A DNA stretch of 63,763 nucleotides, taken from Pseudonocardia alaniniphila (lineage in GTDB: Bacteria > Actinomycetota > Actinomycetes > Mycobacteriales > Pseudonocardiaceae). A program made the position numbers and the translations under genes. The DNA is taken from assembly GCF_022524485.1 (NCBI RefSeq), contig NZ_JAKXMK010000048.1:1-63763 (forward strand), written 5' to 3'. The notes under the pieces are model-generated. The model was not told the origin of the DNA and did no database searches. It saw only the letters and a program-made list of their open reading frames with translations. The stretch's first letter is position 1. The number at the start of each line of letters is the position of its first letter. This document shows positions 8,583 to 19,900 of this stretch, piece after piece.

Positions 8583-9767
8583 ATGAAGATCTCCGGTCTG
8601 TTGCACCGCTCGCGGCCCGTGCTCCCGGGGCTCGCGGGCACTGCGCGGGTCGACCGGCGCACCGACGGTCTGCTCCGCCGCATCAAACCGGGGGAGATCG
8701 CGGTGCTCGACCAGGTCGACCTCGATCGAGCCACCGCGGACGCCCTCGTCGCGGCGGGGGTGGTGGCTGTCGTCAACGCGTCCCCGTCGATCTCCGGGCG
8801 ATTCCCGAACCTGGGCCCGGAGGCGCTCATCGATTCGGGAATCATGCTGGTCGACGACGTCGGCGCCGAGGCGTTGCACGCCATCAAGGACGGCAGCCGC
8901 ATCCGGCTGCTCGACGGCATCGTGTACGCGGGCGAGCTGCGCCTCGCCGATGGCATCGAGCAGACCGCCGACATGGTGGCCGACGCCATGGTGGAGGCGA
9001 AGTCCGGGCTCAGCCACCAGCTCGAGGCGTTCGCGGCCAACACGATCGAGTTCATGCGCAGCGAGCGCGCGATGCTGCTGGACGGCGCGGGTGTCCCCCA
9101 GGTCGAGGTCGAGCTGGCCGGCCGGCAGGTGCTCGTGGTCGCCGCCGGGTTCGACCACGCGGCGGAGCTCGCGCAGCTCAAACACTTCATCCGGGACCAG
9201 CGACCCGTGTTGGTGGGGGTCGGGGCCGGGGCGGACGTGCTGCTCGCGGCCGGATACCGGCCGCAGCTCATCGTCGGCGACCCGAGCGAGGTGTCCACCG
9301 AGGCGCTCACCTGCGGCGCCGACGTCGTCGTCCCGGCATTCGCCGACGGTCACGCCCCTGGCCTGCACCGTGTGCAGGATCTCGGGGCCGGGGCTGTGAC
9401 GTTCCCGAGCACGGCCAACGCCGAGGACCTCGCGCTGCTGATCGCCGCGCACGACGGCGCGTCGCTCGTGGTCACCGTGGGGCTGTCCGCGAGCATGGCC
9501 GAGTTCCTCGATCGCGGGCGTTCGGGAAGCAACGCCTCGACGTTCCTCACGCGGTTGCAGCTCGGCGGCATCCTCGTCGACGGCCGGGTGATCGCCACGC
9601 TCTACCGCAGCCGCATCACGTCCGGGGCGATCCTGCTGATGGTCGTCGCCGCGCTGGTGGCGCTCGCCACCGCTCTGCTCGTCTCGCACGCGGGCGATGC
9701 CGCGGTGACGTGGTTGAGCCAGAGCTGGAGAGCGCTCCTCGATCACGTCACGGGATGGCTTCGGTGA
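8583..9767 (+). CDS. steA: SteA-like septation protein (thiamine pyrophosphokinase-like fold)
   Basis: The 394-aa protein matches the Rv1697/SteA family: a cytoplasmic region related to thiamine-pyrophosphokinase catalytic domains (VGVGAGADVLLAAGYRPQLIVGDPSEVS) and one C-terminal membrane helix at about 348-370 (SGAILLMVVAALVALATALL). In Corynebacterium, SteA works with SteB and peptidoglycan hydrolase activation at cell separation. ATG 8583 was chosen because homologues start at MKISGLL, and GGAAGG lies upstream. The gene is coupled to the SteB-like gene by a GTGA overlap. Confidence 0.88.
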   Translation: MKISGLLHRSRPVLPGLAGTARVDRRTDGLLRRIKPGEIAVLDQVDLDRATADALVAAGVVAVVNASPSISGRFPNLGPEALIDSGIMLVDDVGAEALHAIKDGSRIRLLDGIVYAGELRLADGIEQTADMVADAMVEAKSGLSHQLEAFAANTIEFMRSERAMLLDGAGVPQVEVELAGRQVLVVAAGFDHAAELAQLKHFIRDQRPVLVGVGAGADVLLAAGYRPQLIVGDPSEVSTEALTCGADVVVPAFADGHAPGLHRVQDLGAGAVTFPSTANAEDLALLIAAHDGASLVVTVGLSASMAEFLDRGRSGSNASTFLTRLQLGGILVDGRVIATLYRSRITSGAILLMVVAALVALATALLVSHAGDAAVTWLSQSWRALLDHVTGWLR

Positions 9768-10684
9768 TCTCCCTGCGCTACCACGCGGTGTCGATCGGTG
9801 CCGTGTTCCTCGCGCTCGCGGTCGGCGTCGTGCTGGGCGCGAGCGGTGTGTCGGACCGGTTGCTCTCGGCCGTCGCCGCGCGGGCCGACGACCTCGGCGG
9901 GCAGGTCCAGACGCTGACGGCGCAGCGTGATGCCTTGGCCGCCGCCCAGCGAAGCGCCGACGAGTTCGCGCGGCGCACCGGCCCGGCGGCGGTCCGGGGG
10001 CTGCTGCAGGGCCGGACCGTCGCGCTGGTGACCGTGGGCGCCGACCCCGCCGACCGCGACGCCGTGCGGGCGCTGCTCGGGCCGTCGGGAGCCTCGATAG
10101 GCGGCGAGATCGCCCTGACCGACGCCGTCGGCGACCCGGCGCGTGCCGACCAGCTTCGTGAGCTCACCTCGCAGCTGCTGCCGACCGGAGCGCAGCTGCC
10201 CGCCGCGTCCGACACCGGCAGCCTGGTGGGTGGTCTTCTGAGTGGCGTCCTGCTGAAGTCGTCCGGGCAGGTCACGCCGGAGCAGGCCGACGCGGTGCTC
10301 ACCGGGCTCATGTCCTCCGGGTTCGTGACGCCGGGGGAACGGCCCCGCCCGGCCGATCTGGTGCTCGTGCTCACCGGCGGCGCCGTCCCGGGCATCGACG
10401 GCGCCGACGCGGCGGCCGTCACGGCGCGCCTGGCGGCGCAGCTCGACCGGGCCGGAGGCGGTGCGGTGCTCGCGGGTCGCACGGGTTCGGCCGACGCGAC
10501 GGGGCCCGTCGGGGTGGCCAGGGCCGACCCGAATGTCACCGCCTCGCTCTCCACGGTCGACGACGTGCAGACCGGCGCCGGTCAGGTCTCGGCGGTGCTG
10601 GCGCTGCGCGAGCAGCTCGACGGGCGTGCGGGGCGCTACGGCACCGCCACGACGGCCGCCGACGGCGCGGCGCCTGCGGCGTGA
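9764..10684 (+). CDS. steB: SteB/MctB-like membrane-anchored protein (copper transporter family)
   Basis: 306 aa from GTG 9764, giving VISLRYHAVSIGAVFLALAV, which aligns with the MISLRQHAVS start of M. tuberculosis MctB. An upstream ATG at 9755 would add MAS. One N-terminal membrane helix (about 8-27) is followed by a coiled coil (about 35-65) and an extracytoplasmic alpha/beta domain. Mycobacterial MctB was described as limiting intracellular copper, and the corynebacterial homologue SteB as a partner of SteA in cell separation. Overlap with steA favours the second role here. No metal-binding Cys/His cluster can be seen. Confidence 0.85.
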   Translation: MISLRYHAVSIGAVFLALAVGVVLGASGVSDRLLSAVAARADDLGGQVQTLTAQRDALAAAQRSADEFARRTGPAAVRGLLQGRTVALVTVGADPADRDAVRALLGPSGASIGGEIALTDAVGDPARADQLRELTSQLLPTGAQLPAASDTGSLVGGLLSGVLLKSSGQVTPEQADAVLTGLMSSGFVTPGERPRPADLVLVLTGGAVPGIDGADAAAVTARLAAQLDRAGGGAVLAGRTGSADATGPVGVARADPNVTASLSTVDDVQTGAGQVSAVLALREQLDGRAGRYGTATTAADGAAPAA

Positions 10685-10712
10685 CGCCCGATCACGGTGG
10701 GCGGTCGGGATC

Positions 10713-10730
10713 TCACCTTTGGTGATTTTT
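10713..10730 (+). terminator. Short hairpin with T-tract in the pyrG leader
   Basis: TCACC-TTT-GGTGA followed by TTTTT, 29 bp after the steB-like stop and about 80 bp before pyrG. The 5-bp stem is weak. It could be a minor terminator for the upstream operon or an attenuator in the pyrG leader. Neither is proven by sequence. Confidence 0.35.
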
Positions 10731-10811
10731 GGGCCGCAAATGGGGCGAGGCGTGTCGCAAGAGGCGGGTGGGAGCGGCCGGCGCGGCGCGTCCTATGTAC
10801 CCTGAAACCCC

Positions 10812-12523
<1,712 letters not shown>

Positions 12524-12527
<4 letters not shown>

Positions 12528-13159
12528 CCGCCCCGCGTCACGACTTTCCGGTCAAGGCGAGCAATGACATCTACGCCGGCGCGGTGATGGCGCTGCGCGC
12601 CGACGAGGTGGTGATGCCCGGCGGGGGTGTCGCCGTCCGGGAGATCCTGGAGCACCCGGGAGCCGTCGCGATCGCGGCCCTGGATGCGGACGACCGGCTG
12701 ATGATGATCCACCAGTACCGCCACCCGGTGGGACGGCGGCTCTGGGAGCTGCCTGCCGGCCTGCTCGACGTCGACGGGGAGAACCCGCTCGACACCGCGA
12801 AGCGCGAACTCGCGGAAGAGGCCGGGCTGGCCGCCGCCGAGTGGTCCACGCTGGTCGACGTCGTGGCCTCGCCGGGCTTCTCCGACGAGTCGGTGCGGGT
12901 GTACCTCGCGCGTGACCTCACCGAGGTCGGCCGCCCGGAGCTGGGTGACGACGAGGAGGCGGACCTGTCCACCCGCTGGATCTCGCTGTCCGTCGCGGTG
13001 CGGATGGTGCTCTCGGGCACGATCGTCAACGGGGCGACGGTGGCCGGGGTGCTCGCCGCTCATGCCATCTCCGGTGTGCCCGCGGCGGCACGGCCCGCGG
13101 ACGCCCCGTGGCAGGACCGGCCCACGCGCTTCGCCGAGCGGAAGCGCCAGACGGAGTAA
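12524..13159 (+). CDS. Nudix hydrolase, ADP-ribose pyrophosphatase type (Rv1700-like)
   Basis: 211 aa with a Nudix box at about 80-103 (ending AKRELAEEAGL) and the upstream segment RRLWELPAGLLD typical of ADP-ribose pyrophosphatases, which cleave ADP-ribose to AMP and ribose 5-phosphate. ATG 12524 overlaps the pyrG stop, as in M. tuberculosis where Rv1700 follows pyrG. There xerD comes next. Here xerD lies about 21.7 kb away. Substrate is inferred from family and synteny. Confidence 0.9.
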
Positions 13160-13171
13160 GGGCGGGTCGAA

Positions 13172-13678
13172 TCAGGGGCGCAGGGGACGTCCACGCGGGT
13201 CGGTGGGGCGCCCGGCGAGGATCACGATGCCGTCGATGAAGGCCCAGACCACGCCGATGACGACGAACGAGAGCAGCAGCTGGGCGACGGCGATCCCCAT
13301 GTGGCCGGTGTAGAACCGCCCGATCCCGAACGGCAGCAGCAGTTGCAGCACGCCGGCCACGACCTTGTACCGATCGGAGTAGGGCATCCCGGTCGTCGGC
13401 TCGCGTCCGTACGGCGCTTCGGGGTCGCGCGGGTAACGGCGGGCGGGCGTGGCGACGGTGGGCGCAGGCAGCACGGTGGTGGTCTGCTCGTCGTGGGGGA
13501 GGTCCTCGAAGAGCGGCACGAGATCATCGCTGGTGCGGGCGGCGTACGCGGCGGTCGTGCGCTCCTCGTACTCCTCCTGGTCGAGCCGGCCCTGCGCGTA
13601 GTGCTCCCCGAGGGCGCGCACGGCCGCTTCCCGCTCCGTATTGCCGATGCGCATGGGACGGGGGCCGGGCGTGCTCAT
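13172..13678 (-). CDS. DUF1707 and TM2 domain membrane protein
   Basis: 168 aa. Residues about 8-60 match the DUF1707 (SHOCT-like) domain (MRIGNTEREAAVRALGEHY, GRLDQEEYEERTTAAYAA). A proline-rich linker follows, then two membrane helices of a TM2 domain (about 103-155, with LPFGIGRFYTGHMGIAVAQ and AFIDGIVIL). The pairing is common in actinobacteria, usually of unknown role. It is convergent with the Nudix gene, with only 12 bp between stops. Confidence 0.88.
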   Translation of the reverse strand: MSTPGPRPMRIGNTEREAAVRALGEHYAQGRLDQEEYEERTTAAYAARTSDDLVPLFEDLPHDEQTTTVLPAPTVATPARRYPRDPEAPYGREPTTGMPYSDRYKVVAGVLQLLLPFGIGRFYTGHMGIAVAQLLLSFVVIGVVWAFIDGIVILAGRPTDPRGRPLRP

Positions 13679-13759
13679 GTCAACGACGGTACCGGGGGTT
13701 CATGCCTCCGTGCCCATGCATGAGGCGTGTGGCTTCCATGTCTCTTTCGTCCGGATCGG

Positions 13760-14725
13760 TCACACGGCCTCCAGCCAGGCCGGCCAGCGGTGGTCGCCGA
13801 TCGTCATCCGGCACCGCATGAGCTTCCAGAGCCCGTACTTGTGGTAGTCGAAGCCCCATGCCTGGTTCAGCCTGCTCTGCAGACATCCCCACAGACCCCA
13901 TTTGAGGTCGGCCAGGGCGGTGAACAGCTGCACCCGCGCGGTCAGGGGACGGGTGGCGCAGCCGTAGTAGGCCTCGACGAGCTCCAGGGTCTGCCTCTCG
14001 CCGGAGAACATCTCGGTGACGAGCACGGCCAGGTCGTAGGCGCGGTCGTTGTTGGACGCGAACTCGAAGTCGATCATCTTCATCGGCAGGGCGCCGGCCC
14101 CGGAGCCGATGAGGAAGTTGCCGGGCTTGGAGTCGTTGTGGCACGGGACGAGGTCCATGCCCGTGGCCTCGAGTGCCTTCCTGGCCGCCGCGTACTCGGC
14201 GAGTATCAGGTCCGTGTCCGCAGGCAGGGCAGCCCCGAGCTCCCGCACCTGGTCCAGGTGCTCGTCGATCATGTCGAAGACGGTCTTGGTGAGGGAGAGC
14301 GGCTCGCCCGAGTGGAGCGTCCGGTAGAGCGCGATCGCCTGGTGCGCGAGCTCGGGCCGCGTGAGATCGCCGGTGGTGCAGGCTCGGTAGTGCTCGAGGA
14401 ACTCGGCCACCTCGACTCCGCTGCCGGCGTCGAAGAGCACCATCCCCGGCCCGATCCCCAAGCTGTCCGCCAGCCGGGCCGCCTGGTTCGCGGCCGCGCG
14501 GTCGATGAAGGCCTCGCTGCCTGCGCCGGGGATCTTCATGAAGTACCGGCTGGGCGCGCCCTCCACCGTGAGGCACCAGTTGCTGTTCTGCAGGCCGCCG
14601 GAGACGGGTGCGTACCGGATGTGCCTGCCGGACCAGGCCGTGACGGCGCCCAGCGCCTTCTCCACCGCGCGTTCGGCGTCGGTGCGGGCCGTGCCGAGGA
14701 CACGGCCCACGGTGTCGTCAGTCAT
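13760..14725 (-). CDS. Phosphotransferase, choline-kinase/aminoglycoside-kinase-like
   Basis: 321 aa from ATG 14725. An alternative ATG at 14731 has worse ribosome-binding spacing. The catalytic loop LVPCHNDSKPGNFLIGSG and the metal-binding MIDFEFASNNDRAYDLA place it in the choline/ethanolamine kinase-like branch of protein-kinase-fold small-molecule kinases. SGGLQNSNW near residue 50 corresponds to the nucleotide loop. The substrate cannot be told. It follows a related kinase gene by 13 bp, so the two are co-transcribed and probably act on related substrates. The last residues end at WLEAV. Confidence 0.82.
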   Translation of the reverse strand: MTDDTVGRVLGTARTDAERAVEKALGAVTAWSGRHIRYAPVSGGLQNSNWCLTVEGAPSRYFMKIPGAGSEAFIDRAAANQAARLADSLGIGPGMVLFDAGSGVEVAEFLEHYRACTTGDLTRPELAHQAIALYRTLHSGEPLSLTKTVFDMIDEHLDQVRELGAALPADTDLILAEYAAARKALEATGMDLVPCHNDSKPGNFLIGSGAGALPMKMIDFEFASNNDRAYDLAVLVTEMFSGERQTLELVEAYYGCATRPLTARVQLFTALADLKWGLWGCLQSRLNQAWGFDYHKYGLWKLMRCRMTIGDHRWPAWLEAV

Positions 14726-14738
14726 GAGCATGCCGCCA

Positions 14739-15710
14739 CTAGAGGCTCCGCAGCCTGTCGTCGAAATGTGGGTCGCGCAGGCCCGCCCGGGCGCGCAGGA
14801 ACTGCCAGCCGGAGAACTTCGCGTACTCGTGGGTGCCCGGGCGCGCGGCGTCGGCGTAGGCGCCGACGAGGCCCCAGCGGACCGAGTCGGCGATGCCGTA
14901 CACGCGGCACCGGTCGAGCAGGGCGTCGTCCGAGGTGCCCCAGTACATCTCGAACACCGCCCGGGCGTCGACGTCGGACGTACCCAGCTCCTGCAGCAGC
15001 ACACCGAGGTCCTGCAGCGGGTCCATGAGCGCGGCGCAGTCCCAGTCGACGAGCCGAAGGCTTCCGTCCCCGTGCGCGATGAGGACGTTGGAGACGTTGC
15101 CGTCGCCGTGGCAGGGCACGAGGTCGTAGCCGCTCGCTGCGATCCGCTCCTCGGCCGTGCCGAGCATGCGCACCATCCACGGGAAGTCCTCCGGCAGCGC
15201 GCCGCCGGCGTCGACGACGAGCCGGTGCACGTCGCGAATGTCGTCGAAGACCGTGGCGCGGCGCGTGCAGCCGGGGAGGCCGTGCACCTTCCGCCGTAGC
15301 GCCACGAGCTGCTCGACGCGGTCGAGGTCGTCGAACCGGTCGAGTGTGGCGGTGGCGGCGAGCCCGGTGAGGTCCTCCATCACGAGCAGACCGCGGTCGA
15401 CGTCGGCGAGGTGGACGCGGGGCCCGATCCCGGCGTCGCCCGCCTCCCGGGCGAGGGCGAACGCCGATGCGAGATCGACGTAGGCGTGCGCATGCGGCTC
15501 CATGACCTTCACGAACGCTGCGGTGCCCACCACCTGGTCGGGGACGGGTGAGCGCACCGACCATCGCCGAGAGTCGGCTCCCCACCAGCTGGGGCTGGCG
15601 ATCGTCACGGCCGCATCGAGCATGAGCTCGGCGCCGCGCCACAGCCCGGCGGCCCCGAGGATCTCCTGCACCGTCGCGGTCACCGGCAACGCCACCATGG
15701 AGACCATCAT
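14739..15710 (-). CDS. Phosphotransferase, choline-kinase/aminoglycoside-kinase-like (second copy)
   Basis: 323 aa. Catalytic loop LVPCHGDGNVSNVLIAHG and metal motif LVDWDCAALMDPLQDLGVLL show the same kinase fold as the downstream gene. The His-Gly-Asp form (rather than His-Asn-Asp) shows that the pair is diverged rather than a recent duplication. Starts at 15710, 15707 and 15698 are all possible. No strong Shine-Dalgarno decides between them. No transporter or regulator is adjacent, so the substrate is unknown. Confidence 0.8.
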   Translation of the reverse strand: MMVSMVALPVTATVQEILGAAGLWRGAELMLDAAVTIASPSWWGADSRRWSVRSPVPDQVVGTAAFVKVMEPHAHAYVDLASAFALAREAGDAGIGPRVHLADVDRGLLVMEDLTGLAATATLDRFDDLDRVEQLVALRRKVHGLPGCTRRATVFDDIRDVHRLVVDAGGALPEDFPWMVRMLGTAEERIAASGYDLVPCHGDGNVSNVLIAHGDGSLRLVDWDCAALMDPLQDLGVLLQELGTSDVDARAVFEMYWGTSDDALLDRCRVYGIADSVRWGLVGAYADAARPGTHEYAKFSGWQFLRARAGLRDPHFDDRLRSL

Positions 15711-15758
15711 GCTTCTTCGCGACGACGGTGAGCCGGTCGAGCGTGGCGGGATGCCAGG

Positions 15759-16817
15759 TCAACCGGCGGTCGTCGCGCGCGTGACGTGGTGGATGAGGCC
15801 GAAGAAGGTCGCTGCCCACGCGACCAATGCGATCGCCAGCGCCACCACGGGTAGCCAGGCGAGCATGCCGAGCTCGATCGCGAGTCTCATCTTGAAGGTG
15901 GCGACCGCGTACATGCCCAGCGGGAAGACCAGCGCCCAGTACGAGGGGTGGTAGCGCAGCGGGAAGCGGTTCACGATGTGCTTCCACACGCCGATCGCGA
16001 TCATGAGTGGGAACCAGAACGTCGCGGTCGCCCACGCCAGCACGACGAACAGTTCGATCGCGGGTGCCATGCGTTCGAGCAGCGGGTCCGCGGTGCGGGC
16101 GAGGAGCAGGTTCGAGCCGGCCAGTGCGGTGATCGCCACGGCTCCGGCGGCGATCCAGGTCGGTGGGTCCTCGTCGGCAGGGCGGAGGCGGTAGAAGGTC
16201 CAGCGCGTGAAGATCATCGTCATGACGATCACGTAGAGCAGGATTCCGAGGCAGAAGAACGCGAGGCAGGTGAAGGCGAGCGCTTCACCACCGAGCTGCG
16301 GTTGCAGCAGCGCACCGAGCACGGCGATCGACTCGGTCGAGACGGTGAGCAGGAACCAGGTTCCGTTGATGGCGCCGAAGCCGGGCTTCTCCACGGACAG
16401 CACGACGGCGATGAGCGTTGTGTAGACCAGCACGGCCCACAGGGCGACGCCGACCCACCACAGGGCCAGGGCGAGCTGCCACCAGCCGAAGAGGATCAGG
16501 CTCGCTGTGCCGAGCACCTCGGTGCCGGCCACGGCGGTGGTGAACGCGAAGCCCTTGGCGTGACTCGTGATGTCGGCCGTCACGAGCCTCGGGTAGCGGA
16601 CGAGCCGGGCTGTCGTGAGCGCCGCGATGACGACGTAGGCCACGGCGGCGATGACGTAGAGCACCTCGCCGAGCCAGGGGATGCCGAGCGACCGGCACCC
16701 GATCGCGATGATGCCCGTGGCCATCACCATCGCGAAGTAGCCGGGGAAGTACGACGCCAGTGGGCTCGGCCCCGGCTGGGTTTCGAGACCCGCCTCCCCG
16801 CTCGTAGGCTTACCCAT
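15759..16817 (-). CDS. SLAC1/TehA-type anion channel or C4-dicarboxylate transporter
   Basis: 352 aa with about ten hydrophobic helices from YFPGYFAMVMATGIIAIGC to the C-terminus. FPGYFAMVMATGI and the late FPLGMYAVATFKM are typical of the TehA/Mae1/SLAC1 superfamily. Bacterial members are labelled tellurite resistance or C4-dicarboxylate transporters, while plant SLAC1/SLAH members pass nitrate and chloride. It is divergent from narGHJI across a 97-bp intergenic region with a CRP-like palindrome, and no narK lies in the operon. A role in nitrate or nitrite movement is a reasonable inference. Confidence 0.82.
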   Translation of the reverse strand: MGKPTSGEAGLETQPGPSPLASYFPGYFAMVMATGIIAIGCRSLGIPWLGEVLYVIAAVAYVVIAALTTARLVRYPRLVTADITSHAKGFAFTTAVAGTEVLGTASLILFGWWQLALALWWVGVALWAVLVYTTLIAVVLSVEKPGFGAINGTWFLLTVSTESIAVLGALLQPQLGGEALAFTCLAFFCLGILLYVIVMTMIFTRWTFYRLRPADEDPPTWIAAGAVAITALAGSNLLLARTADPLLERMAPAIELFVVLAWATATFWFPLMIAIGVWKHIVNRFPLRYHPSYWALVFPLGMYAVATFKMRLAIELGMLAWLPVVALAIALVAWAATFFGLIHHVTRATTAG

Positions 16818-16881
16818 GTCGCCTCCTCGCGGGGCATCCGTCCTGGTCAGCGAGCCAGCGTAGTACCAAGGGCGGCTGTAT

Positions 16882-16897
16882 TGTGATGGTGATCACA
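16882..16897. promoter_or_regulatory. CRP/FNR-family operator candidate between tehA-like gene and narG
   Basis: TGTGATGGTGATCACA matches the CRP consensus TGTGA-N6-TCACA exactly in both half-sites. Actinobacterial CRP-type regulators (GlxR, Rv3676) use this consensus. It lies 17 bp before the narG start and 64 bp before the divergent channel gene, so it could control both. Confidence 0.72.
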
Positions 16898-16914
16898 TCC
16901 CTGGGGAGGCCCGG

Positions 16915-19900
16915 ATGGCGGTCCGAGGAGACGATCGGGAGGCGACCGACGGACCGGTCGTCGATGCTCTACTGCGAACGGGGCGCTTCTTCACGCGCCG
17001 CTCCGTGTCGGACGACCTGCGTGCGGTCTACCACGAGGGCGGGCGTGACGGCGACGTCTTCTATCGTGACAGGTGGAGCCACGACAAGGTCGTCCGCTCG
17101 ACCCACGGGGTCAACTGCACCGGTTCGTGCTCGTGGAAGGTCTACGTCAAGGACGGGATCATCACCTGGGAGAGCCAGGAGACCGACTACCCGTCCGTCG
17201 GGCCGGACTCGCCGGAGTACGAGCCACGCGGCTGCCCCCGCGGCGCGGCCTTCTCCTGGTACACCTACTCGCCCACCCGGGTGCGCTACCCGTACGTGCG
17301 GGGTGTGCTCGCCGAGATGTACCGGGAGGCGAAGGCGCGGCTCGGGGACCCGGTGGCGGCGTGGGCGGAGATCACGGGCGACCCCGACAAGCGGCGGCGC
17401 TACCAGCGTGCGCGGGGCAAGGGCGGCCACGTCCGCGCGACGTGGGACGAGGCCGTCGAGATCGTCGCCGCTGCTCACGTCCACACGATCGCCACCTACG
17501 GACCCGACCGGATCGCGGGTTTCTCGCCGATCCCGGCGATGTCGATGGTGAGCCACGCGGTCGGCTCGCGGTTCATCCAGCTGATCGGCGGGTGCATGAC
17601 GTCGTTCTACGACTGGTACGCCGACCTGCCGGTCGCCTCGCCGCAGGTGTTCGGCGACCAGACGGACGTCCCGGAGTCCGGGGACTGGTGGAACGCCACC
17701 TACCTGCTGATGTGGGGCTCGAACGTGCCGATCACCCGCACGCCGGACGCCCACTGGATGGCCGAGGCCCGCTACCGGGGGCAGAAGGTCGTCGTGGTCT
17801 CGCCGGACTACGCCGACAACACGAAGTTCGCCGACACCTGGCTGCCCGCCCAGCCCGGCACGGACGGCGCGCTCGCGATGGCCATGGGGCACGTGATCCT
17901 CACCGAGTTCTTCGTGCAGCGCTCGGTGCCGTTCTTCACCGACTTCGTGTCGCAGTACACGGACATGCCGTTCCTGGTGACCCTCGACAGCCACGACGGT
18001 GGCTTCGTACCGGGCCGGTTCCTCACCGCCGCCGACCTCGGGGACACGTCCGAGGAGGCCGCGTGGAAGACCGTGCTGATCGACTCCCGCACCGGAGAGG
18101 CCGTGGTGCCGAACGGGTCGCTGGGCTTTCGCCACGCCGAGTCCGGGATCGGGCGCTGGAACCTCGACCTCGCCGGTGTCGTCCCGCAGCTGACCGCCGC
18201 CGGGAAGGACCGCGCGGTCGAGGTGCTGTTGCCACGCTTCGACGCACTCGACGGGTCCGGCGCCGTGATGCACCGGGGCGTCCCGGTCGTCGAGGTGGGC
18301 GGGCGGCTCGTCACCACCGTGTTCGACCTGATGCTCGCCCAGTACGGCGTGCGCCGCGAGGGCCTGCCCGGCGCCTGGCCGGCCGGATACGACGATCACG
18401 CGGAACCCTGCACCCCGGCGTGGCAGGAGCCGATCACCTCGGTGCCTGCGGCCCAGGCCGTGCAGGTGGCGCGGGAGATGGCGCGCAACGCCGAGGAGTC
18501 ACAGGGCCGCACCATGATCATCATGGGCGGTGGCATCTGCCAGTGGTTCCACGGTGACGCCACCTACCGGGCGGTGCTGGCGCTGTTGATGTTCACCGGC
18601 TCGATGGGCCGCAACGGCGGCGGCTGGGCGCACTACGTCGGGCAGGAGAAGTGCCGTCCGGCAAGCGGCTGGGCGACGATGGCGATGGCGGCCGACTGGC
18701 AGCGCCCGCCACGCACGATGATCGGCACGGCGTACTGGTACACGCACACCGACCAGTGGCGTTACGACCACTACCGCGCCGACGCTCTCGCCTCACCGCT
18801 CGCGCGGGGCCGGCTCACCGGGATGCACACGATGGATGCGGTCGCGCTGTCGGCGCGGCTGGGCTGGATGCCGTCGTATCCGCAGTTCGACCGCAACCCG
18901 CTCGACGTCGCCGACGAGGCTGCCGCTGCGGGGGAGGAGGTGCCCGCGCACGTCGCGCGCAGGCTGCGGGACGGCAGCCTGCGGTTCGCGGTCGAGGATC
19001 CCGACGCTCCGGAGAACTGGCCGCGGTGCCTCACACTGTGGCGCGCCAACCTGCTCGGCTCGTCGGCCAAGGGCGACGAGTACTTCCTGCGGCACCTGCT
19101 GGGCACGCACGACAACCTGCTCGCCGAGCAGGCCCCTCCCGACCTGCGCCCCCGTGACGTGCGGTGGTGCGAGGAGACACCACCGCAGGGCAAGCTCGAC
19201 CTGCTGCTCTCGCTCGACTTCCGGATGACCAGCTCCACGCTGCTCTCGGACGTCGTGCTGCCCGCGGCCACCTGGTACGAGAAGCACGATCTCAGCACCA
19301 CCGACATGCATCCGTTCGTGCACGCGTTCAGCCCGGCGATCGATCCACCGTTCGAGTCCCGCACCGACTTCGACGCCTTCCACGCCATCGCCCGCCGGTT
19401 CTCCGAGCTCGCCGCGGCCCGGCTCGGTACCCGTCGGGACGTCGTCGCGGTGCCGCTGCAGCACGACACGCCCGGTGAGACGGCGCAGCCCGGCGGCGAG
19501 GTCCGGGACTGGCGGGCAGGCGAGGTCGAGGCGGCACCAGGGCGCACCATGCCGGGGTTCGTGGTCGTGGAGCGCGACTACGCGGCCGTCGCGGACAAGA
19601 TGGCGACGGTCGGTCCGCTCGTGGAACGGCTCGGGATCAGCACCAAGGGCGTCACCTACCACCCGGACGCGGAGGTCGCCGACCTGGCGGCCCGCGGCGG
19701 CGTCATGCCGGAAGGGGCGGGTGCGGGGCGCCCGGCGATCGACACCGACGCCAAGATGGCCGAGGCGATCCTCGCGTTCTCGGCCACGACGAACGGCAGG
19801 CTCGCCGTTGCGGGCTTCCGTGAGCTGGAGCGGCGCACCGGAAAGCGACTGGCGGATCTCGCCGAGGGCAGCGAGGAACGGCGGATCTCGTTCGCCGACA

